Positions 19,091 to 26,969 of a stretch of DNA of 64,000 bases are shown one piece after another (within the stretch, counting starts at the first letter, position 1; the number at the start of each line of letters is the position of its first letter). A model generated the notes under the pieces. It made no database searches. It saw only the letters and a program-made list of their open reading frames with translations, and was not told where the DNA came from. A program made the translations under genes and the position numbers. Source of the stretch: Cellvibrionaceae bacterium 1162T.S.0a.05 (GTDB lineage Bacteria; Pseudomonadota; Gammaproteobacteria; Pseudomonadales; Cellvibrionaceae); contig LANB01000001.1 of NCBI GenBank assembly GCA_000964245.1, positions 2,384,392 through 2,448,391 of the forward strand. The letters are read 5' to 3'.

Positions 19091-19863
19091 ATTCCTATCA
19101 AAATGCCTCAGAAACCTGCTTATCTCGGATTTCAGGTAATTTCTCTCAAAAATTAGCTCTAACAGACTATTATTTTTAGACAAATTTTGAATTAAACACC
19201 CGCTATATCTCATTCTTTATTATTAATTTTTTAATCAAAAGTACCAAAAAAAGTACTATTTTTTGAAAATTGAGTAAAAATTAAGCTTTTTTATTTCCTT
19301 TCAAAATATTAACTGGGTCAAGCCTTTGATTGGCATATAAATCGGCGATCATGCTCCCTTTTCTAAAGTTTGACCCAGTGCACAGGCTGCATAACAATGA
19401 GGTCACATTGTGGTTTTCTCCTCCAAGCGAACTCTGTCGTTCTGGCCGATTGGCCGGTTTGTCGCAACCATTAGGTGGGCTATGCCCACCTTTTTTTATT
19501 CCCGTTTTTCCCACGTGCCTCGCCCCAATCATTGCGACCTTACAAGCTCTCCAGGGCAACACTTCAGCAGAAGCTGAGAGCTGCTATCGCGAAGGTGTAG
19601 CGGGTGCTTGCCAGTGTGCTTAATAGTTATTTTGACAATATCCTTATAGTTAACTTGACTTTAAGTATGGGCTGGTGGAGAATGCTTGGACAGGCAGTGT
19701 TTGGCCTCGCAACGCGAGCTTTGAAGGGCGAGCGACGAAGTACGCGACGGCCGACAGTTTGGAGAAGCCTCTCACCTAAGGGTGGCTTCCATTCACGACG
19801 ACCTCGAATGCACTGCTAACGATTTTGGGAAGGACTAGTCACTTAAGCGTGGCTATGTGTGAC
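19091..19863. other. gene-free stretch with structured and repeat-like DNA
   Basis: No ORF here looks protein-coding; those open on both strands lack recognisable domains and plausible starts. Structured pieces are a 10-bp perfect inverted repeat (19312-19321 with 19370-19379, arms ACTGGGTCAA/TTGACCCAGT), a terminator-like hairpin at 19473-19498, and short hairpins near 19755-19790. It may be a decayed mobile element, or it may encode one or two small RNAs, because both good terminators here point along the plus strand. Confidence 0.45.
19473..19498 (+). terminator. intrinsic terminator without an obvious upstream gene
   Basis: An 8-bp GC-rich stem AGGTGGGC / GCCCACCT with a 3-nt loop is followed by a run of T (19491-19497). 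The shape is a good rho-independent terminator on the plus strand, but the nearest plus-strand gene (GH3) ends more than 400 bp upstream. Confidence 0.55.
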
Positions 19864-19892
19864 AGGGGGAACCGCATGGTTCCCCCTTTTTT
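19864..19892 (+). terminator. strong plus-strand intrinsic terminator without an obvious gene
   Basis: A perfect 10-bp stem AGGGGGAACC / GGTTCCCCCT (19864-19873 with 19878-19887), loop GCAT, followed by T19887-T19892. It lies 28 bp beyond the end of the minus-strand OmpA-domain gene, but its T-tail is on the plus strand, so it best terminates plus-strand transcription from the gene-free stretch to its left. Confidence 0.65.
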
Positions 19893-19920
19893 ATTGCCTG
19901 ATATATTGCTCTTACGTCTT

Positions 19921-21375
19921 CTAGGAAGAGGGTGCTTTCAAAAGCAGATCAATTCTTCGGTTACGCTTGCGTCCCTCTGGTGTTTCATTATTAGCAATGG
20001 GGCGGGATTCACCGTAACCAAAGGCTTCACTGCGGCTGGCAGAGAAGTTATCCATATTTACCAGAAAGTATTGTCGCACCGCACGCGCTCTGTCGAGAGA
20101 CAATGCCTGGTTGGTGGCGTCGCTACCAAAACTGTCAGTGTGACCCTCTACCACAACGGTGTAATCGGGGTAGGCGTTAATGGCTTGCTCCAGTTTACTC
20201 AGTAAGGCGAAATTTTCACTGTTGATCTGTGCACTGCCAGGGTTGAAGTTCAAACCGACAACACGAATCAACACATCATTCCCCTGGCGAAGCACAATTG
20301 CTTCATCCCGCTCAAAATACTCGGTGATACGCTGGATGCGCTCGCGAGCTTCCTCTTCCATTTGCAGGCGCTCGCTTTGAATGCCCAACTTGTTTTCCAG
20401 CATTGCGTAGTCTTGCTCAAGCGCTGACATTTTGTTTTTCAGTTCGCCAAGCTCGTAAGAATCATTTTGCAGCGCTTCAATTTTCTCGTTTATAGCCGCC
20501 ACCGGTGCTTCAAAACCCTGGTCAAACTCCGCGACCAGGTCGAGGTTGCCAGCGATACTGGCGACGGGCTGTTCCATTTTTAAAATCAACTGCTCAGCGC
20601 TGATTTCTCTTTCATCCAGTGCCTGAATTTGCTGCGCGAGGTAAATGGAATGTTTGGCCTGATAAAAGGCTTCTTTCACTAATGAGCGTGGGTAGTCGGT
20701 GTCGTAGCGGTTTTCGCTCAATTCTTTTTCCGCTGTAGCCAATAACTCTGTTGCGCGTGCCAGTGTATCGGGGGCAAATTTCTTCACCTTCATCTTGTTG
20801 GCTTTTTCAATCATCGCACGAGTTTGATTTAAATAATTGCCCTTGATTGCCGTTAATTCTGCATCCCGATAAATCTTTTCGGCATCGCTGGCTCGGGTTT
20901 TTGCACGTGCCATATTGCCGGTCTCGAGTGTGCGTGTGGCTAACAGGAAGCGTTCTTCTGCCTTGCGCCATTCTTCGCCCGCCAGTTTTTCTGCGCCAAC
21001 CCCCTCGGCATCCTTACGTGCCTGGATTGTGCTTTTGAACGTGAGCTGCGTAATTTTTGCGGCTTTGGTTGCTTGCCGAAAATATTGCGCCGCTTCAGCC
21101 AGCTCGGCCTCAATGGTTGAGACGCGCCGGTTTTTCTCGAAGCGTTTCTCAGCGCTCCGGTAGAGATCGGCCCCTTTGCCGTAACTGACTGGCGCCAAAA
21201 TACTGCCCTGAACTTTGTTCGCTTCTTTTAGCGCACCCGTTGCAGATGCAAACAAGGTTTTTTTGAGCTCACTTTCTTCAGCAAAAGTTGGCAGTGCGAG
21301 GCAAAGCGACATCAAAGCGATGCTCAATAATGTAGAAAGCGAATTTAAAAACCGGCTCGGATGTCGGACGATCAT
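19921..21375 (-). CDS. OmpA-domain cell-envelope protein with coiled-coil middle
   Basis: 484 aa from the ATG at 21375, chosen because it has GGAG 8 nt upstream and opens directly on a signal peptide (LLSIALMSLCLALPTFA). Residues about 30-260 are Ala/Glu/Lys-rich helix, matching the DUF4398-type repeats found before OmpA domains; about 310-350 is a coiled coil (ELKNKMSALEQDYAMLENKL). The C-terminal OmpA-like domain is clear: LNFNPGSAQI, VVVEGHTDSFGSDATNQALSLDRA and the terminal RKRNRRIDLLL, which bind peptidoglycan diaminopimelate non-covalently. With no beta-barrel seen, it is probably a periplasmic or outer-membrane-associated peptidoglycan-binding protein. It stands alone. Confidence 0.85.
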   Translation of the reverse strand: MIVRHPSRFLNSLSTLLSIALMSLCLALPTFAEESELKKTLFASATGALKEANKVQGSILAPVSYGKGADLYRSAEKRFEKNRRVSTIEAELAEAAQYFRQATKAAKITQLTFKSTIQARKDAEGVGAEKLAGEEWRKAEERFLLATRTLETGNMARAKTRASDAEKIYRDAELTAIKGNYLNQTRAMIEKANKMKVKKFAPDTLARATELLATAEKELSENRYDTDYPRSLVKEAFYQAKHSIYLAQQIQALDEREISAEQLILKMEQPVASIAGNLDLVAEFDQGFEAPVAAINEKIEALQNDSYELGELKNKMSALEQDYAMLENKLGIQSERLQMEEEARERIQRITEYFERDEAIVLRQGNDVLIRVVGLNFNPGSAQINSENFALLSKLEQAINAYPDYTVVVEGHTDSFGSDATNQALSLDRARAVRQYFLVNMDNFSASRSEAFGYGESRPIANNETPEGRKRNRRIDLLLKAPSS

Positions 21376-21575
21376 AAGCAAGCTCCGAAGAGGATGGAAA
21401 ACGTGAATAATAAGGTCTGGATGCGTGCAACCAGACACTTTGTAAGCTTATTACTTTAACGTAATCAGACAGACTTAAAAAGTGGATTGTTTATCAGTAA
21501 AACACTTTGATGTCGAAATCAGCAGGGTCACAAAATACCGTGTGAAAGACGTGAGCGGTGGAACTGCGTGAGTCT

Positions 21576-21606
21576 ATCAAAAGAGAGGACGCAGATTTGC
21601 GTCCTC
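21576..21606 (-). terminator. intrinsic terminator of the GH26 gene
   Basis: A 9-bp perfect stem (21585-21593 with 21598-21606), loop of 4, is followed on the minus strand by a T-rich tail (complement of 21576-21584). It lies about 30 bp after the GH26 stop codon. Confidence 0.7.
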
Positions 21607-21634
21607 ATTGTGGTAAGCAAGGCAACGCGTTGGC

Positions 21635-22849
21635 TCAGTGCGAGTAAAGATCCGGTAAGCCATCGTTAAAAAGTACAAATGGGTTTTCGTAAAAATCACG
21701 AAAGTCATCGGCGCTGGGGTGTTCGGGGAAGGGAGCGTAAAAGTGATCGCGCTTTTCGATCTCTTTGTTGGCATTACGCCAAACCACAACATAGGAAATT
21801 TGGCGTGTATAAGTGTTATCTTGCAAGCCCGCCAGCAAGACTTCAGTCCAGAAATGCGGATTTGCAATGCCGTCCGAGCCACCTTCGCTCAGTGCAGCAA
21901 GCTTGTTTTTCTTTTTCGCAATTTTGGCAACCTGCTCAAGGCTGAAAACCAGGCTCTGGAGTTTTGCTTGTTGTTCCTCGGGGTTATCAGCGGGTTTGAG
22001 GTCGTGATAATTGTCGAAGCCGATGATGTCAATGTATTCGTCACCGGGGTATCCCCACAAATAATCGGCTTCGAAAGTGTCGAGATTCATGCGACTGCGG
22101 TCAGGGGAAAAGGCATAAATCAAATTATGTTGTTGATGGGTATCCCGTAAGTATTCCACGGTAAAACGCCAAAGTGATTTATAGTCCGCCTCATTGGTGT
22201 GGCCTTTGGCCCACCAGAACCAATCGCCGTTGTGTTCGTGCCAGGGGCGAAAAATAATCGGGATGTGAATTTCTTCTCCTGCGCTATTTTTAACGAGCAG
22301 TTGCTTGTTAAACGCGATGTACGAATCCAGATAGCGTTTAAACTTATTGTGATGACTGCCGCCGGGCAACATGTGTTTGACAGTATCGCCGCCACTCCAG
22401 GAATTCTTGCCGTTGACCGGGTTGTACATGTGCCAACTGATGGTGTTGATGCCTCCGCGCAAATACACATCCTTGATCCATTGCTTCATTTCTTCAAAAT
22501 TGACACGGTCCAGATTCGCGTCATTGCCGATGGCCAACCCTCCAATTTCCCAACCCGTTATTGCGGGGTAGGCACCGACCGTATCCTTCACGTCAGAGCG
22601 TCCATCTTCATTAATCCAGTTAACGCCGTAAGCGAGGTCATCCTGGTGTCCGAACAACACATGGTTGCCCTGTAGTTTTTGAAGGTTGTGATAGAGCGCC
22701 CGGGTTTCGTCGGTCGCGTTTTTATCGTTAAGTTGAAATGTGGGCGTGTTTGTTTTGCTGTCTGAGGGTTGAGGGCCAGATGCATTGCACGCAGCGAGAA
22801 ACAAAAGGCAGCCAAGAAAAAGTGCAGGGAAACGACCAGGCGTCATCAT
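21635..22849 (-). CDS. GH26 beta-mannanase lipoprotein
   Basis: 404 aa from the ATG at 22849, which has GGAG 7 nt upstream and leads into a lipobox (LLFLAAC); the frame is open further upstream without a better start. The family 26 signature is complete: the catalytic acid/base Glu in FRPWHEHNGDWFWWAKG, the nucleophile Glu in KLAALSEGG, substrate-site residues in ITGWEIGGLAI and WHMYNPVNG, and IIGFDNYHDL. It should hydrolyse beta-1,4-mannan or manno-oligosaccharides at the cell surface. The size and the lipid anchor resemble the exo-acting mannobiohydrolase Man26C described in Cellvibrio japonicus, so release of mannobiose is possible, but the residues that block the -3 subsite cannot be judged here. 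It has its own terminator. Confidence 0.9.
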   Translation of the reverse strand: MMTPGRFPALFLGCLLFLAACNASGPQPSDSKTNTPTFQLNDKNATDETRALYHNLQKLQGNHVLFGHQDDLAYGVNWINEDGRSDVKDTVGAYPAITGWEIGGLAIGNDANLDRVNFEEMKQWIKDVYLRGGINTISWHMYNPVNGKNSWSGGDTVKHMLPGGSHHNKFKRYLDSYIAFNKQLLVKNSAGEEIHIPIIFRPWHEHNGDWFWWAKGHTNEADYKSLWRFTVEYLRDTHQQHNLIYAFSPDRSRMNLDTFEADYLWGYPGDEYIDIIGFDNYHDLKPADNPEEQQAKLQSLVFSLEQVAKIAKKKNKLAALSEGGSDGIANPHFWTEVLLAGLQDNTYTRQISYVVVWRNANKEIEKRDHFYAPFPEHPSADDFRDFYENPFVLFNDGLPDLYSH

Positions 22850-23012
22850 AAAAAATCTCCAGTATTTCAGTTTAAGGGAAAGCGCCTGGAGCAATCGGGC
22901 TTTCTACAAATTCAAGAAAGAATGATTAATTCGACATGTTGTTTTGTCATTATTGTTATTTGGGTCAGTACAGTTCGCAGAGGCCGTGGCGCTGCGAATA
23001 GTCTGTGGTAAA

Positions 23013-23645
23013 TCAAAGCGCTATCGTCTGTTCATCCAGTAAGGCGACACCATTTTCAAGTTTCAGGCGGCCTTCGGCAAACCACCTCACCACTTCCGGG
23101 TAAATTTTGTGTTCTTCCACGAGCACCCGCGCGGCAAGGCTATCCGCCGTATCATCTGCGAGCACAGGCACTCGCGCTTGCCGTACAACGGGGCCACCAT
23201 CCAGCTCTTCGGTAACAAAATGCACGCTCACGCCGTGTTCTTTATCTCCCGCATCCAGTGCACGTTGATGCGTATGCAAGCCCTGATATTTGGGAAGCAG
23301 GGACGGGTGGATATTCAACATGCGACCTAAATAGTGCTGGGTGAATTCGCCAGTCAGTATGCGCATAAAACCCGCGAGCACGACCAGGCCGGGTTGGTAG
23401 TCATCAATCAGGGCCATCAAGGCGCGATCAAAGGCTTCGCGGCTATCGTATTGCGTGTGCTCCAGCACCTGAGAAGGGATGCCGTGTTTCGCTGCACGTT
23501 CAAGCCCACCCGCCGATGCTTTGTTGGAGATTACCGCAGCAATCGTAACATTAAGGTAACCGGTTTCACAGGCATCAATCAAGGCCTGCAAGTTGGAGCC
23601 GCCGCCGGAAATCAGCACTACAACCGAGAGTTTATCCGAGGACAT
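23013..23645 (-). CDS. purN: phosphoribosylglycinamide formyltransferase PurN
   Basis: 210 aa from the ATG at 23645; the upstream open frame lies inside purM. The protein has the PurN features: N-terminal VVVLISGGGSNLQALIDA, the folate-binding VLAGFMRIL, the catalytic Asn/His of MLNIHPSLLPKYQGLHTHQRAL, and the Asp of TEELDGGPVV. It transfers a formyl group from 10-formyl-tetrahydrofolate to GAR in purine synthesis. Its start is separated from the purM stop by one base, so the two are co-transcribed and probably translationally coupled, as in many gammaproteobacteria. Confidence 0.96.
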   Translation of the reverse strand: MSSDKLSVVVLISGGGSNLQALIDACETGYLNVTIAAVISNKASAGGLERAAKHGIPSQVLEHTQYDSREAFDRALMALIDDYQPGLVVLAGFMRILTGEFTQHYLGRMLNIHPSLLPKYQGLHTHQRALDAGDKEHGVSVHFVTEELDGGPVVRQARVPVLADDTADSLAARVLVEEHKIYPEVVRWFAEGRLKLENGVALLDEQTIAL

Positions 23646-23646
23646 A

Positions 23647-24711
23647 TTAATTGCCGGCAAGCGCGTCGAGATCGAGGTATTCCACAGCCTCTTCGTTTTC
23701 ACGTCGGTAGGCGATCTTGCCAATTTCGAGTACGTCTTCGCCCAGGCCTTGCAACAGGGTTTTGGCTGCATCTACCGCTGTTACCGGAACACAAATCACC
23801 ATGCCGATGCCGCAATTAAAGGTGCGCACCAGCTCATGGGCTTCAACGTTACCGCGTTGTTGCAACCACTTGAAAACCTCAGGCAGCTGCCAGTTGGAGC
23901 AATCGATAACGGCTTTGCAATCCTCAGGGAGGACGCGGGGGATATTTTCGGTGAGGCCGCCACCCGTGATGTGGGCGAGGGCGTGAACCTCGCTCTTTTT
24001 CAGTAATTCGAGAATCGCTTTAACGTAAATCCGGGTCGGCGCCATTAAGGCATCCCGCAGGCTGACACCACCGAGATCCTGATTAAAATCTGCGCCGCTC
24101 ACATCGAGAATTTTGCGAATCAGGGAGTAGCCATTGGAATGTGGGCCGCTGGAGGGTAGGGCCAGCAAAACATCGCCTTCCTGCACCTTGCTGCCGTCGA
24201 GAATATTGGCTTTTTCAACAATGCCGACACAGAAGCCTGCGAGGTCATAGTCATCGTCGGCGTACATGCCCGGCATTTCTGCCGTTTCCCCGCCCACGAG
24301 CGCACATCCCGATTGCGCGCAACCTTCGCCAATGCCTTGTACAACCTGGGTGGCAACGTCGACCGAGAGTTTGCCGCAGGCGTAGTAGTCCAGAAAGAAC
24401 AGGGGCTCAGCACCGCCGACAATCAAATCGTTCACACACATGGCCACAAGGTCGATTCCGATGGTGTCGTGCTGATTAAAATCCATGGCCAGTTTTAACT
24501 TGGTGCCTACACCATCAGTACCGCTCACCAGCACGGGCTCTTTATAGCCCTTGGGTAACTCGAAAAGGGCGCCGAAGCCGCCGAGGCCGGTAAGGACTTC
24601 CGGGCGACGTGTGCGCTTGGCGACATCCTTGATGTTTTCGACAAGGGCGTTGCCCGCGTCGATATCGACACCGGCATCTTTATAACTGAGGGATTTGGCT
24701 TTAGGACTCAT
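23647..24711 (-). CDS. purM: phosphoribosylformylglycinamidine cyclo-ligase PurM
   Basis: 354 aa from the ATG at 24711 ([17 protein letters not shown]), the typical PurM start. Motifs are [27 protein letters not shown], the ATP-binding [25 protein letters not shown], and [14 protein letters not shown]. It forms the imidazole ring of AIR from FGAM using ATP. It is the first gene of purMN and lies head-to-head with the DUF2066 gene, with a shared 127-bp promoter region. Confidence 0.96.
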   Translation of the reverse strand: MSPKAKSLSYKDAGVDIDAGNALVENIKDVAKRTRRPEVLTGLGGFGALFELPKGYKEPVLVSGTDGVGTKLKLAMDFNQHDTIGIDLVAMCVNDLIVGGAEPLFFLDYYACGKLSVDVATQVVQGIGEGCAQSGCALVGGETAEMPGMYADDDYDLAGFCVGIVEKANILDGSKVQEGDVLLALPSSGPHSNGYSLIRKILDVSGADFNQDLGGVSLRDALMAPTRIYVKAILELLKKSEVHALAHITGGGLTENIPRVLPEDCKAVIDCSNWQLPEVFKWLQQRGNVEAHELVRTFNCGIGMVICVPVTAVDAAKTLLQGLGEDVLEIGKIAYRRENEEAVEYLDLDALAGN

Positions 24712-24838
24712 GCAGGACTCTTCAGGGCAGTGCAAAAAAGGCGGACATTTTAACAGCATCCCTTGTCCAAGGGCAGTAAGCTCTGGCCTCTTATTTAATG
24801 AGATTGGTAGAATGCGCTCACCATTTGAGGACGACTTT

Positions 24839-25978
24839 GTGAAAAGAAATTTAGTACTGTTGTTTTGCGCGGTATCCGCTGTGATGCTTTCCCTCGCCGT
24901 TGCGGCACAAGGCCGTGAAAGCCTCGCGTATTTTCAGGCGGCGGTGCCGGTCACGTCCCAAAGTGCGGAGAATCGTAAATACGCCGCACAAAAAGGCATG
25001 CAGCAAGTGCTGGTACGAATGAGCGCATCGGAAAGTGTGCTCCTCAACGAAACGATTAAAGGTGCGGTCACCCGCGCACAGAGCTATATCCAGCAGTTTC
25101 AATTTCGCCCGGTGACTGACCCGGAGCTTTTGGAACGAGGTTATCGCGAAGAAATGTTCATGGCGTTTTCGCCCAAGTTAATTCAGGGCTTGATGCGTGA
25201 TCAGGCGCGTGTCCCGTATTGGGCAGCAGAAAATCGCCCAAAAATCCTGGTATGGTTGGTGGAAGATGAGCCGGATTATGGCCGCCAACTCTTGAATCAG
25301 AGTAGTGTTAATGCCGAGGGCGAAGCACACCCGGCCATTTTGGCGTTGCAAGCCTCAGCAAAAGAGCGAGGGCTTCCTCTGGCCTTCCCCTTGCTGGACC
25401 TGGAAGACCAAATGGCGATCAGTTCCGATGAAGTCTGGTATATGGAAGAAGAAAAAATTCGCGAAGCGTCGCAGCGCTACACCGCACCGGTCATATTGGT
25501 GGGGCGTTATTCCTATACCTCACAAGGTGAGCTGTGGTCCACCTGGCAATATTTCCACCAGGATTTTAATCAAACCTGGGACAGTAGAACGAGTGAATTG
25601 GATAAATTTGCCTGGGAAGGGCTTGCGCCCCTTAATCAATTCCTTGCCGGGCGCTATGCGATTGTCCCGGGCGCCTTTATTGAAGACACAGCACTTATCG
25701 TGCGCTTGCAAAATGTCGACAGCTTCAAGCGCTTTCGCGCAGCGATGGATTATCTCGCTGGTCTGGCGCTGATTTCGGAGGTAAAAATTATTCAGGCTTC
25801 CAGCAATGAATTGTTGTTAGCGCTGAATTCCGAGGCGAGTATCGAACGCTTTAAGAGCACGGTGCAGTTGGACAGAAAAATTCAGTTTATTCCCCAGCAA
25901 AGTGACCTCCCCGAATGGCAGCGTCCGCAAGAAGGTACGCGGGAGAATCCGATTGTGAGTACGTGGCTGGGGTCTTGA
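24839..25978 (+). CDS. DUF2066 exported protein
   Basis: 379 aa from a GTG at 24839, preferred because GAGGACG lies just upstream and it opens on the signal peptide ([21 protein letters not shown]); an ATG at 24812 is in frame and possible. The sequence matches the DUF2066 family: [38 protein letters not shown] and a WLVED segment. The function is unknown. In gammaproteobacteria this gene commonly lies between purM and hda, as here. Its end overlaps the region upstream of hda, with 14 bp between its stop and the hda ATG, so hda probably depends on its transcript. Confidence 0.88.
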   Translation: MKRNLVLLFCAVSAVMLSLAVAAQGRESLAYFQAAVPVTSQSAENRKYAAQKGMQQVLVRMSASESVLLNETIKGAVTRAQSYIQQFQFRPVTDPELLERGYREEMFMAFSPKLIQGLMRDQARVPYWAAENRPKILVWLVEDEPDYGRQLLNQSSVNAEGEAHPAILALQASAKERGLPLAFPLLDLEDQMAISSDEVWYMEEEKIREASQRYTAPVILVGRYSYTSQGELWSTWQYFHQDFNQTWDSRTSELDKFAWEGLAPLNQFLAGRYAIVPGAFIEDTALIVRLQNVDSFKRFRAAMDYLAGLALISEVKIIQASSNELLLALNSEASIERFKSTVQLDRKIQFIPQQSDLPEWQRPQEGTRENPIVSTWLGS

Positions 25979-25992
25979 TAGATACGTCGTCC

Positions 25993-26706
25993 ATGGAAAA
26001 AAGGCCACTACAATTGAGCCTCGGGGTGACTCTGAATGATGAGTCGACCTTCGACAATTTTTTTGCCGGCAGTGACAACAACCGTCAAATTCTGCAAGAC
26101 CTCGAAAAATTCGGCCGTGCTGAAGGTGAAAAAAATCTGCTGGTTTGGGGGGCGCCGGGTTGTGGTTTAACGCACCTCTTGCAGGCGGTGTGCCACCAGG
26201 TTTGGGAGCAGGGGCGCGCCGTACAGTATTTGCCGCTCCGTGATGTTCGCGGTTTTTCGGCAGCGGATATTTGTGACGGGCTCGAAGAAGCAGAAGTTGT
26301 TTGCCTGGATGGCATCGATCAGATTTGCGGTGTGAAGGAGTGGGAAAATGCACTTTTTCATTTATATAACAACATCAAGGATGCGGGCCACTATTTATTA
26401 ATTTCCTCACACACCAGCCCGCCCTCACTGCCCATTGTGCTTGCTGATTTGCGTTCGCGCGTGCTCGGCTGTGTGCGGTATCACCTCGAAAGCTTGAACG
26501 ATGCGGACAAACAAACGGCCTTGATTATGCGAGCCGCCGCGCGCGGCATGGATTTGCCGGGTGAGGTTGCGCGCTATATTTTGAGCCGTGCTTCGCGTGA
26601 CACTAACGAACTTTTTTATATGCTGAATACGCTTGATGAGGCCTCCTTGCAACAGCAGCGAAAACTGACCATTCCCTTTGTGAAAGAAACGCTGCATCTA
26701 AAATAA
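25993..26706 (+). CDS. hda: DnaA regulatory inactivator Hda
   Basis: 237 aa from the ATG at 25993. The N terminus carries the sliding-clamp-binding motif QLSLGV (residues about 6-11), diagnostic of Hda. The AAA+ core has a Walker A variant GAPGCGLTHLL without the usual Lys, common in Hda, Walker B VVCLDGIDQI, sensor 1 LLISSHTSP and a C-terminal lid (AAARGMDLPGEVARYILSRASRD). With DNA-loaded clamp, Hda stimulates ATP hydrolysis on DnaA and prevents over-initiation. It is shorter than DnaA because domain IV is absent. Confidence 0.95.
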   Translation: MEKRPLQLSLGVTLNDESTFDNFFAGSDNNRQILQDLEKFGRAEGEKNLLVWGAPGCGLTHLLQAVCHQVWEQGRAVQYLPLRDVRGFSAADICDGLEEAEVVCLDGIDQICGVKEWENALFHLYNNIKDAGHYLLISSHTSPPSLPIVLADLRSRVLGCVRYHLESLNDADKQTALIMRAAARGMDLPGEVARYILSRASRDTNELFYMLNTLDEASLQQQRKLTIPFVKETLHLK

Positions 26707-26969
26707 GCTGTCATTTCCGTTCAGTGTTATCCATTTTCGAATTGTTTTGAACCAGATCACAAAACAGTAATCAGTCCTTTTGTCTTTGCGCACTTTTTAC
26801 CGCTGTTTATAACTGTTTTATAACTTTTATCAATTTATATTAAGTCTCGCTTGTAAGCCTGTGTAACGCTTGTCATGCTTGCAACCGAATAGTCTTCTTT
26901 GTCGTATAAAGGAAAAACGGTGTAATACAAAAGACAAACCCGCTTACCGGGAAAGTAAGGAGAGCGAAG

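Noticed and set aside
19281-19819. Several ORFs of 70-97 codons on both strands
   Set aside because: No domains, ribosome binding sites or conserved composition; they overlap hairpins and terminators.
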